From Tanytarsus gracilentus (Eukaryota > Arthropoda > Insecta > Diptera > Chironomidae), in NCBI GenBank assembly GCA_038502055.1, contig JAXRKN010000038.1:5208001-5272000 (forward strand): DNA of 64,000 nucleotides, written 5' to 3'. The notes below the pieces were generated by a model. It was given only the letters and a program-made list of their open reading frames with translations. It made no database searches and had not been told where the DNA came from. How positions within the stretch are numbered: the stretch's first letter is position 1; the number at the start of each line of letters is the position of its first letter. Positions 38,173-47,480 of the stretch are shown one piece after another. Both the position numbers and the translations under genes were made by a program.

Positions 38173-39430
38173 AGTTAATAAATTATTAAAAAGCCTTTTT
38201 ATAAAAAATATAAAAGCGAAAGAGAAATTTTTTATTTCTCTCAAAAGCTCTTTCGCAATAATTTCTCAAAGAGAAACAAATTTTTCCAATTAATGTTGTA
38301 GATCTTTAAAATAAATATGTTTATACGGTGTGATAGAAATTTTAACATTCGAAGGAATTTTTTTTTCACATAAAAATCGCACAATTTCGTGCGCACATAC
38401 ACACACCTAAAATATATATATTATATATGTACTAACTTGTAATCATTTACTGAAAAACTTTTCATAATTTCTTCTTCATCTCTCGAACTCTCATTTAAAA
38501 AAAAGTTTTAGGTAACGATAAAGTTTTCCCTCACGATTCATTAAGTTCATCGTAGAGGGAGAAAAAAATCAATTTTTACAAATAAAAACGTGCCTTATGT
38601 TAATGAGAATAATTTTTGAATTTCTTTCGCTAACAAAGAACGGATAAAATATATGATTGGATGAAAATATTCACAAAAATTTGTTGGTTGAAAAGATGAA
38701 GAAGTAAAGGAGCGCACAAAAAAATAATTAATCTTTTGTAGTTTGGAAACAAAAAAAATATAATGAATCCCTCTTTAGTGATAAGATGCGAGAAAATTTT
38801 TCAACTTTAAATTTTAATATTAATCTTAAATAATAAGTGTATCATGTTCATTACCAAAGCAGTGTGATATTTGACAAAAATTTGAGAAAGTAATTGTGCA
38901 TGAAGAAACTTCAAAGACATAACTAAAAAAAATTGTAATTGGACAAGAACTGTGAAAATCTTTTTTCAAACAAGCATTAAGACAAAAAGTTTATTGATTG
39001 TAAAAAAAATCTTTTGAAATGAGGTAAAAATGTTTTAGGCTTAGAAAATAAAAACTTTAGATGTTGTTTACTCTCTCTCTGTCTGTCTTTAATATTTTTC
39101 TTACACATAAATGATTTCCATCTTCATTTCATAAATATATACATTTTAGCTTTCGATGTCACTTATGTGAGAGTTAAGAACTTTTTCCTTAAGAACTAAA
39201 TGTGTATTGGCATGAAAAAGAAAGTCCATTAGACTTCATGATTCGAAGAAAGAAAATTGTGAAATTTATGATAATAAACTTGATTTTATGAATAAATGTG
39301 GAAATAGAAAAACTTATGCAAGTTTTACTTAAAGTATTTTTCAATTTTCCTTTGCAGAATTAGATTCTAAAAGTTCAGCCATTTTTTTCGCTCAATAAAT
39401 TTTATTTCATTTTTAAAAATATATCACAAT
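38173..39430. other. Intergenic, convergent 3' ends
   Basis: This holds the 3' UTR of the CABIT gene, with a poly(A) signal AATAAA at 38,310-38,315, and the 3' end of the minus-strand gene that follows, with AATAAA (minus strand) at 39,406-39,401. The rest is AT-rich with no other feature seen. Confidence 0.55.
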
Positions 39431-40205
39431 TCACTTCTTGTATGGCTTGGCTACTTTATAAGAATTCGGTTTCCCTCTGGAGTCACACTCTCTTATAGTG
39501 CGAATAGCATGAATGAACCCAATTAATTGTCCACGTTCGATATCATCTTCTGTATCATTGAGTATGAACTTTATGAGGCGCTGGATGTCGGTGCATGATT
39601 TCATCAGTTGATCTCGCTCTGTTTTATACATTTCATTGGCTGCAGTAACTGAAAATATAAAATTTAGGATAGTGTTGAGAAATATTCCTTTTTACTAACC
39701 TTTTTCCTCATGAGTCGTAGCAGCATTCACAGCCAGTTGTCGAGCTCTATTTAGATTTACTGTAATTTTTCTTTGCTCTGAAATATAGAAAATTAGCATG
39801 GGTTTTAAAAAATATCAGATTTTTCTTACCAACAAGTTTCCTAACGTGGAGCTCTGATACTTCCTTTAGAAGACGATCTTGATCAGATTTGTATTTTCTT
39901 AGGAATGAAATTATTGATTTGTTAACGTCTTCACTGACATTGGCATCAACAAGTAAGTAGTCCATTTGATCCTCCATGAAATGTGTCAATGACCCACAAT
40001 TCTCTGCATAATCATTTTCATATCCTAAAACGCACATGAGGTCACTCTCCAGTTCTTCCTCTTTTCGATGTCCTGGAACAGCTTTGAAAAGTTCAGAGAG
40101 TTTATGCTGCCGTTTCCCATTGATATCGTATATTTTGTTCCCAAGCAGCTCAATCGAAATTTCTGTCAGATACAAATCTACTTGTGTGTTTGGATTGCTG
40201 TCCAT
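39431..40205 (-). CDS. Uncharacterised 223-aa coiled-coil protein
   Basis: Three exons on the minus strand: 40,205-39,830, 39,777-39,700 and 39,648-39,431. They total 672 nt, or 223 aa, with GT-AG junctions at 53-bp and 51-bp introns and matching phases. I do not recognise the family. The protein is hydrophilic, acidic in the first half (KEEELESDLM) and probably helical/coiled coil from about residue 100 (KYKSDQDRLLKEVSELHVRK, then QRKITVNLNRARQLAVNAAT), with a basic tail ending AKPYKK. No signal peptide or membrane segment is seen. It lies head to head with JMJD7 about 0.7 kb away. A small complex subunit, for example of a kinetochore or augmin-like complex, is possible but unsupported. Confidence 0.85.
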
Positions 40206-40569
40206 TTCAAATAATTTTTTTCAGAGTTTTTGTTTACAAGCCAAGATGGAGGTTAAAAAAGTTTGCAGCTCGATGATTTATTATCGCCTTATTCGCACTA
40301 AAATAATGTGATTTTATGATTTTAATTAGTAACTTATCACTTCTTACATTTAATTTGATTTTTAAATTCAGCTTTTTAAGAATTTGTCAAAACAGTTGAT
40401 TGTGTTTATGTTGGCAGGTTTTAATTAAAGACTTTATATCAGCAATTAACCATTTTTTAAGGTGTTTTTTAGCTAAATAACAAACTTTTAATTGTTGACG
40501 TTTTTTATTTTATTTTAAATCTATCCAAATATTTTATTTTTTAATTTTTTAAACTTCTACACTTCTCAA
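40206..40569. promoter_or_regulatory. Divergent intergenic/promoter region
   Basis: About 360 bp of AT-rich DNA between the minus-strand 223-aa gene and the plus-strand JMJD7 transcription unit. No TATA box with good spacing was identified. A shared bidirectional promoter is likely from position only. Confidence 0.4.
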
Positions 40570-40932
40570 ATGAACAAGCGTCATAGCAAGATTTTACTTC
40601 TACACCAGATTTTTTTAAAATTTGGAGCTTATTTGCCAAGCCAACGAGAAGAATTTTTGGAAAAAATAAATAAAATCGTGTGTACATACAGCCCAACATT
40701 AATCGCCTCGCATAAATTTAAAACAAGGAGCGGAAGACTTGTATGTATAGTAGATTAAAAATCAAGTATAAGCTCCAAAGTTCCCAACCCCTGAGTGAGA
40801 ATAAAAATTGTGAAAGAAAAATTTGTTTTGATTTTTCAGTCGCGCATAAACCTTCAATATTTAGATAGATTTTGCCAATTGATTCGCTTTAATTTTAATC
40901 AAAATGAATGTGGATCCAAAAATCCTCGATGA
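40570..40932 (+). other. Possible spliced upstream ORF overlapping JMJD7 start
   Basis: An ATG at 40,570 opens 57 codons to a strong donor CTT/GTATGT (intron from 40,741). An acceptor TTGATTTTTCAG ends at 40,839. Joined in phase 0, the frame continues 30 more codons and stops at 40,930-40,932, passing over the JMJD7 ATG at 40,904 in another frame. The predicted 87-aa peptide has no recognised domain. It could be a 5' UTR with a regulatory upstream ORF, a separate small protein, or chance. Confidence 0.35.
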
Positions 40933-42341
40933 GTTCGATAAAATGTCCATAGAAGCAAGTGGTGAGTGTTTTAAAAAAGTAAATTATTAATTTTCATGGA
41001 GCTTTTCAATCGCTTTTGTAGAAATCTTTCTGGGTTCAAGGATTAATGAGATTTTTTCGATTCCCTCTGCGTTGGATTTTTTGCGAAATTATGTTAGTAA
41101 AAACATCCCAGTTGTCATTCGCAATAGTGAGCTTAATGAAACAAATGCTGTAAAAAATTGGTCATCGAATTATTTAAGGTACTTTTGAGCTAGAGATCAA
41201 TCATATGAAAAAGCATTTATATGCTCAAAAAAGTTTATTTTTGTAACACAAGAAATTTCCTCATCATATAATTTATTTTTGGATATAATTCAAAGAGTTA
41301 ATTAATATGTCCTCTCACTTTTTTGTTCTGTTGACGATTATCAATTCATTGCTCACGTGCGTGTAATAATTTACAATTTATTTCATTTTTAAATTTAATT
41401 AAACATTCTATTGTCACACACACTTAAAATTAATTATATGAAGAACACTGATTGATGGATATGCAATGTAGAAAAATCATGTCGGAAAAATTCGTAAATG
41501 TGGCGGTGACGAGCAATGGATACGCAGATGGAATTGCAAAAAATAGTCGAGATGGAAAAGAATACTTTGTGATGCCCGAAGAAGTGTCAATGACCATGGG
41601 AGATTTTCTCGATGCACTCGACAATAAAAGGTGACAAATTTTCGTAATTAATTCAAGTAAATTATTTTAAATCTTATTTTTTTAGAGGACTTGTTCACTA
41701 CATACAAAAACAAAATTCAAATTTAACTGAAGATTTTCCAGAACTTGTCGATGATCTCGATGATTCACTTCTCAATTTTGCCAAACTAGCATTCAATAAG
41801 GAACCGGACGCTGTCAATTTTTGGATGGGCGACGGTCGAGCTATAACATCAATGCATAAAGATCCTTACGAGAATATTTATTGTGTAATAGCAGGATACA
41901 AAGACTTTATTCTGATACCCCCAACCGATGTCCATTTGATACCACGGCAAACATATCAATCGGCAATTTATGAGACAGACGATAATGGAGTAATGCAAAT
42001 CAAACCCCTTTTTGACGGTAAAAAAATTAATTTTCTCACTTAAACTTTTATTTAACAAACTTTTTTTAGATAATCAAAAGCCAATTAATTTGGAGTGGGT
42101 GTCAATTGATCCTCTGGCACCTGATATTAAAACTTATCCAAACTACTCAAAAGCTAACGTTTTTCGCGTTCGAATAAATGCCGGCGATATTCTTTACCTT
42201 CCATCATTATGGTATCATCACGTTCAACAATCTCACAAATGCATTGCCGTTAATTATTGGTTCGATATGGATTACGACTCGAGATATTGTCTTTTCAAAA
42301 TGATGGAAAGAATTTGTGGTTTTAAGGTTGATGCTGAATAA
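40904..42341 (+). CDS. JMJD7: JMJD7-like JmjC lysyl hydroxylase
   Basis: Five exons: 40,904-40,961, 41,022-41,178, 41,472-41,630, 41,686-42,017 and 42,070-42,341. They total 978 nt, or 325 aa, close to human JMJD7 (316 aa). The JmjC fold carries the Fe(II) motif MHKDPYEN (H182, D184) and the distal histidine in SLWYHHVQQS (H285/H286). VNFWMGDGRA and the following HKD pair are typical of the family. JMJD7 is a 2-oxoglutarate oxygenase that 3-hydroxylates a lysine in the TRAFAC GTPases DRG1/DRG2; a peptidase activity has also been claimed. The catalytic residues are intact, so the enzyme should be active. A poly(A) signal AATAAA lies at 42,425-42,430. The gene converges with the bZIP gene. Confidence 0.93.
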
Positions 42342-42598
42342 TCATAATCATGCACTGACCTTTTTCTCGTTAAATAAGACTTAATAGCTTGAAATTTTTC
42401 TTGTTAAATATATTTATGGAGGACAATAAAAAGATGTTTGAATTTTGCTCTTTTTTTGATCAAACAGTCGAAAATATTTTTTATTTACAACTTAAACGCT
42501 AAAATATATTTACAATTATATTATCTACAGTCTAAAATCACCAGGAATTTAAGGACATAAAATCTTAAATGACTAATCGGTATAAGGAAAGAAGCGGT

Positions 42599-43585
42599 TC
42601 ATTCAAATCCGCACTGTGTTCTTAATTTGTAAAGTTCTTCTTCTCTCTCGGGTGTGTTTGAGAGAATTTTGTTCTCGAGGCCTCCTATCATCGCGCGAAG
42701 CCATCTCTCTTGCTTTTTCAGCAAGAAATTTTCATCAACATCAAAATCCAAAGAGTAAGAATGGACATGAGTGAGAAATTTCTTGCGTTGTCTCGATCGA
42801 CGACTCGCTACGTTATTTTTCGTTCTGTCAACTGCTATTTGTGCATCTGAATAGTTGGTTCTAATTCGCGATTTTTTCGGATTGTACTCGTAGTTGACGG
42901 GAAACTCGTGATTTAATTTATCGATCACATCTCTCTTTAAAAAGTGACTCTCTTTTAAGAGTTTGTCAAACTCACACTTTACTATTTCAGGTAGATTATT
43001 GTAGATGCTTGAGCCACGCCATGAAGTTGATTTTGATGAAAGTTTGAGCTTAGGTAAATTCGATTCTATCGTCTCATGATCTGAATGATCACTTTCATGT
43101 ACAGAGTGATCAATCTCCGATGTTGGCGTCATGAGCAATTTACGATTTTGCTCCTCTTTCAGATTAATAAAATGGCATCGATCTTTGTACTGAAAGTTTT
43201 TAGTCTTTCGCTGTGCCTTTTGATAATCTTCAATTTCATCTTCGGACGATGACTTTGGCTCGGGTGTGCTGGTTGGTGTTGGAAATCTGGGTGATGGGAC
43301 ATACTGAAAAACTATTTTTGGTTCTGGTATCTGTGAGATGTTGGTGCGAGTTGGCGCTGCTGGTGTTGAAATATTGCTGTCTTTCGGCTTGAAAATGGGC
43401 GAAAAGGCAGATGCAGGCGTTGATTGGTGGAATGATGGGTTTTGTTTGAATTGATTTTGTAGCTGATGCTGAAGGAGAATTTGTTGGAGCTTTACAGGAT
43501 CCATTTGCTGTTGATTTAGCTCAAAAAAGAAACGAAGAACATCCATTTCACGTAGATCCATTGAATTTTCAATGCTGCTGTTCAT
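42599..43585 (-). CDS. Insect-type bZIP transcription factor
   Basis: One uninterrupted 328-codon exon. The basic region NNVASRRSRQRKK (residues 258-270) fits the N-x(2)-A-x(3)-SR-x(2)-R bZIP signature and should bind DNA in the nucleus. The following helix (about 285-308: ENFLLKKQERWLRAMIGGLE) has hydrophobic heptads but few leucines, so the zipper is short and atypical. The N-terminus is Q-rich (QQILLQHQLQNQF), then Pro/Ser/Thr-rich. The resemblance is to divergent insect bZIP proteins, possibly the sisterless-A group, but I cannot assign an orthologue. A splice acceptor (TTTCTCAACAG) directly abuts the ATG, so an upstream non-coding or alternative exon is likely. A minus-strand poly(A) signal lies at 42,485-42,480. 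Confidence 0.85.
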   Translation of the reverse strand: MNSSIENSMDLREMDVLRFFFELNQQQMDPVKLQQILLQHQLQNQFKQNPSFHQSTPASAFSPIFKPKDSNISTPAAPTRTNISQIPEPKIVFQYVPSPRFPTPTSTPEPKSSSEDEIEDYQKAQRKTKNFQYKDRCHFINLKEEQNRKLLMTPTSEIDHSVHESDHSDHETIESNLPKLKLSSKSTSWRGSSIYNNLPEIVKCEFDKLLKESHFLKRDVIDKLNHEFPVNYEYNPKKSRIRTNYSDAQIAVDRTKNNVASRRSRQRKKFLTHVHSYSLDFDVDENFLLKKQERWLRAMIGGLENKILSNTPEREEELYKLRTQCGFE

Positions 43586-45037
43586 CTGTTGAGAAAAAAA
43601 TATTTTATTAAATTTTAGGTTTTAAAATAAATTAATATAAAATTTAACTTTAATTAATCGATGATTTTCTAATTAACAACCCGCAGAGTAAAACCGTACT
43701 TAAGCTTTAAAATCAGTTATGTACAGTAAAACCCCACGGAATGTCAACTAATTTTTTCCTGATGAGTATTAATCCTAGCTTTTTAGTCACATGGCCTCAA
43801 TCTCAAACCGTAATTCCCATATCTCTTCCGTACTAAAAATACTCAAATCAATTCAGTATCAGAAGGACAATGGGCATCACAATTTAATCCTTGCCATTCA
43901 CATTATTCACTGTTTTCACTTTTACTTGATTTGTTTTACACACCTTGATCGTGGAAACGTTTTTATCTCCTCCAGAAATATTTTTATTCTAACTCTTATT
44001 GCAGCAGTTCTTGTTCCTTGCTAAGTTCAAAAACGTTTGTGACAATTGACACGATCGCATCTCATTTTATATCCAAATTTCTCCTTCTCTTACAAGGATT
44101 ATTCTCACACTATCATAAATCACGAGGATCCTCTCTCTCTCAATATTAGCAGGTAGCGTGAAATTCCCCAAAAATGCAGATTTCTGATTATTACATAAAA
44201 ATTTTATGACCCCTTAATTGCAACAAGAAGGTGTTCCTTCGAGAGATGTGACCTTTATCGGTGTTATTTTAAATTAAGATATAGATCGAGTTCCTCAAAA
44301 AAGGATTTCGTGGGTGTTGCTCTGGAAAATTTTTATGGTTAACGTATTTTAACGGACTTCTCGGCGTCTCGATATGAAAAAAATGTCACAATTCATTTTT
44401 CCATGTGCATTAAATATATTATTTGGAAATTTTAATTGGCATTGTCATATACTTTTATATTTGCTTTTTTTATTTAAATTTCAAACAATTTTTTACAATA
44501 TATTGCAATAGCTCAAATTTTAAACTTTAAGATTAAGAATATTAAAAAAGATATTTTCTGTTAGGATCAATAAAACTACAGAAGTATACATGCAAAAAAA
44601 TTCAAATTTGAGCATAATTAGTAAATAAATAAATTAAATTAAATTCATAAATGCATTATTTTGATAAATACAGATTCGGACAGATTCTTGATAAAGATTT
44701 TTAAAAATTCTAACATTTTGAGGAATTTAATTTTAATGAGTGAATAATATGATAAAAGCTCCCTTAATCAGAAAAAAAGATAGAAAAGATGCATTTTTGA
44801 GCTAGTTGTTGAATTTTAAAATTTTGAAAATTTAAAGTCGTCTTCAAAAGCCACAAAAATGTTCAAAAAATTATTTTCGTGTTTTAAGAATCAAAAACAT
44901 GGAAAAACATAAGATCAAAAAATAATTTTCGCCGAAATTTCTGAAATGGCAACACTTGTGGCAGGGTTCGTATTTTCAATTCGTGCATATTCGCAAGAGA
45001 AATCAATTTTTTCACAAATATTTTTCTCGGATAACGA
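43586..45037. other. Gene-free intergenic stretch
   Basis: It contains the upstream region and probable 5' exon/promoter of the bZIP gene. An open frame at 43,791-44,024 is not supported by domain or splice evidence. The rest is AT-rich without recognisable features. Confidence 0.45.
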
Positions 45038-45326
45038 CTAAATTAGAAAAGGTTAGTGGCTTTAAATTAGTTAATTTTGATCAGAGCAAATTGCGCTAAG
45101 TAAATATAGTTCATGTAGCAAGAATATATCAAGTTAATTGCTGGTTTTTATCAATTTTTTGTTGTTAAAAATTACATAATAGAAAAATTGATATCCTTCC
45201 AAAAAGATCCAGTTGGTAATCGTGAAAATTAAAATTATTAATTATTGCTACAAAGTCTTATATCCACTAATTGCACAATATCTTGAGCATCTTTAATTTA
45301 TGTTAATTATATTATTTCAGAATAAA

Positions 45327-45629
45327 ATGGCTGAAACTACACGTTTTCCAAAACCCCAGCTCCGAGGACTCTTGACATCCCAAATCAAGAAACATCTCAT
45401 CGTTTCCGGTGTTCTCTGCGTTGTCTTCGTTGTAGCAACCAAAGTCTTTCGAAATGATCCACGAAAGAGAGATTATGCTGAATTCTACAAGTGAGTCATT
45501 GCATGGCATTCGGTCTTAAGCTATAAAATACATTAATAATTTTTTTATTGCAGAACATACGACGCTGAGGCTTCTTTCAAGCGAATGGCTGATGCCGGTT
45601 TGATGCAGAGCGTGCAAGACCGTGATTAA
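45327..45629 (+). CDS. cype: Cytochrome c oxidase subunit 6C (cyclope)
   Basis: Two coding exons, 45,327-45,490 and 45,554-45,629, total 240 nt, or 79 aa, the normal size for the insect protein (about 77 aa). A short basic N-terminus (FPKPQLRGLLTSQIKKH) precedes one transmembrane helix (LIVSGVLCVVFVVATKVF), then a matrix/IMS-facing tail with RNDPRKRDYAEFYKTYD, a COX6C hallmark. It is a nuclear-encoded accessory subunit of respiratory complex IV in the inner mitochondrial membrane. A splice acceptor (ATTATTTCAG, 45,320) six bases before the ATG implies a non-coding first exon, probably ending at AAAAG/GTTAGT near 45,050. Poly(A) signal at 45,745-45,750. Confidence 0.93.
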
Positions 45630-47480
45630 ATTCCCTCAAACCAGAGACAAAATCAGTAATTTAGTTCCGAAAAAAATCTTCAGAAATGATCAGAAAAAGA
45701 AGCAAAATTAATGTCAAATTTGCATTCATGCTTGAAAATTGCTAAATAAAAAAAGAAGTTATGAGAGAGTAAAATGTATTTCTGAAAAATTAAATGGAGT
45801 TTTTTTTTAGTTGGTCCGATGGGTGATTCTGATAAGAAAATAAATGCGTTTCAAGATCTAGATAAAAAATTTTGTTAACGCTGCATTTTGCTGGAAATTT
45901 CAGTGATGAATTGAAAGATTTTTAAATATCTAAGTAAATGGCATCGACGAAATAAATTTTCCTATTTTTAGCTCCGTTATAAAAAAAGACAGGAAAATTT
46001 CTCCATAATCTAGAAGAGAAAGAAAAGTTTAATAATATTCAGGTAAATTTTTCACTCATTTAATTTCAGGTAAATTAAATTTTTAAACTTTAATTTTTTC
46101 AACACCAACTCGATGCTCCTTCGACGAGCGAAAGTGTAACGTAAAAAAATAATTTAAAATTCAATAAGTGGCGCCCCTTCCACTGGTGGACGAAGGGAAG
46201 TGCAAGTACGAGAATATATCAGAAAATAAGATTGGATGAAAATAATAAAATTTTAATAAAATAAACTGGAAAACTAAACATAAATAGTTTAATAATATGT
46301 TGAAGAACATTTTTAAGATTGTGTTAATCAATTAAATATTGTTTTTACGTGTGAAAACGATCGAGTTTGTGTGAAAAGAGAGAATTAAAATAGTGAAGAG
46401 TATCATAGGAAAAGTCAGAAAGAAAACCTTGCTGTTCGCGATAAAGATTAAAGCTTTGGATTGAAGCCATGTGAGATATTGTTCATTGGATAATGGAAAA
46501 CAGGATAATGCTAAGCATACGGATCGAAAAACATGCTGGCAATTGAATTTCAATTCGATTCCTCAACACACTCCCACAAAATATAATAAGATCATTCAAA
46601 ATGGCGACTCTGGGGCGCATCGATAATAGTGTGAAGAGCTCCGATAAAGAAAATTATTGAAACCTAAAAAGTTTAATTTTGCGCGTAATTTGCGTAATTT
46701 TGACAAATTCTAAAAATTAATTTTTCTCAAACTGTCTTATGACACTCATGTCGGATGATGCCCATCGCCAATATTTCCATTACGAGCTTTGCGTCATCTA
46801 AACAATTAGAAATGATTTTTTGACTGCTAAAGCGTGAAAATTTCCATTAATTAACCCTTTTATCACATTATATGACTCCTAAATGATGCATTTATGACAT
46901 TTTACTCTGTTTTTCTGCATCCGTATGCCACTAAAAAAGTCATTTTTCCATCGTCCATTCACGAGCCTATGTGAGAGAAAAAAAAGAAAACGGAACAACA
47001 AAAAATTTCAATTTAGTCTCTCCATCTCTCTCTTATATGTGCCAATGGTTCCTTTCTAGGTTTTAAATCAGCAATTATGTATCCATAAGAAAGGCATGGA
47101 AAAGATTAATTAAAGGTTTGTGTGAAAACTAGTGATTTTTAAGTTATTAAAGAGTTGTGGTGTTTTTTTTAAATTTCGGGCAAAGCGACCGAGCGAGTGA
47201 GTGAGAGAGAGAGAAGGAGAAAAAATCAAGTTGTAAAAAAATTATTATTAAGCTTCCATTTTTTCCACACGCTCCTCGCTGCTCATTATGTGCATATTTT
47301 TTAAGAATTTTTTAATTTTCCTTTTGAATTTTTAAAAATTAAAAATGATGTCAAAAAAAATTACACAAAATTGCAGTTGTCAACAGACACACACACACAC
47401 TCACTCACGACCTGATAAAAAAAATAATATAATAAAATGCAATGACAAAACTAATATTTTTTATGTTTATCCTTTTCAGC
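45630..47480. other. Intergenic and 5' leader region of NCOA6
   Basis: No conventional gene is supported. Visible items are a GC-richer patch with a hairpin (CCCTTC...GAAGGG, 46,175-46,197), a 19-codon open frame with good start context at 46,601-46,660 next to an ATCGATA box, GAGAGA tracts at about 47,190-47,220 and a CACACA tract at about 47,387-47,400. The acceptor TTTATCCTTTTCAG ends at 47,479, just before the NCOA6 start. Confidence 0.5.
46601..46660 (+). other. 19-codon short ORF near probable NCOA6 promoter
   Basis: CAAAATGG is a strong fly start context. The frame (MATLGRIDNSVKSSDKENY) ends at a TGA. It overlaps a DRE-like ATCGATA at about 46,620. If transcribed as part of the NCOA6 leader it would be an upstream ORF; it may equally be chance. 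Confidence 0.25.

Noticed and set aside
43791..44024. 77-codon plus-strand frame upstream of the bZIP gene
   Set aside because: No domain, hydrophobic low-complexity composition and no splice support.
47442..47480. Earlier ATG in frame with NCOA6 (hydrophobic MTKLIFFMFILFS leader)
   Set aside because: It lies in a pyrimidine-rich intron end just before a splice acceptor. The apparent signal peptide is the translated polypyrimidine tract and does not suit a nuclear protein.
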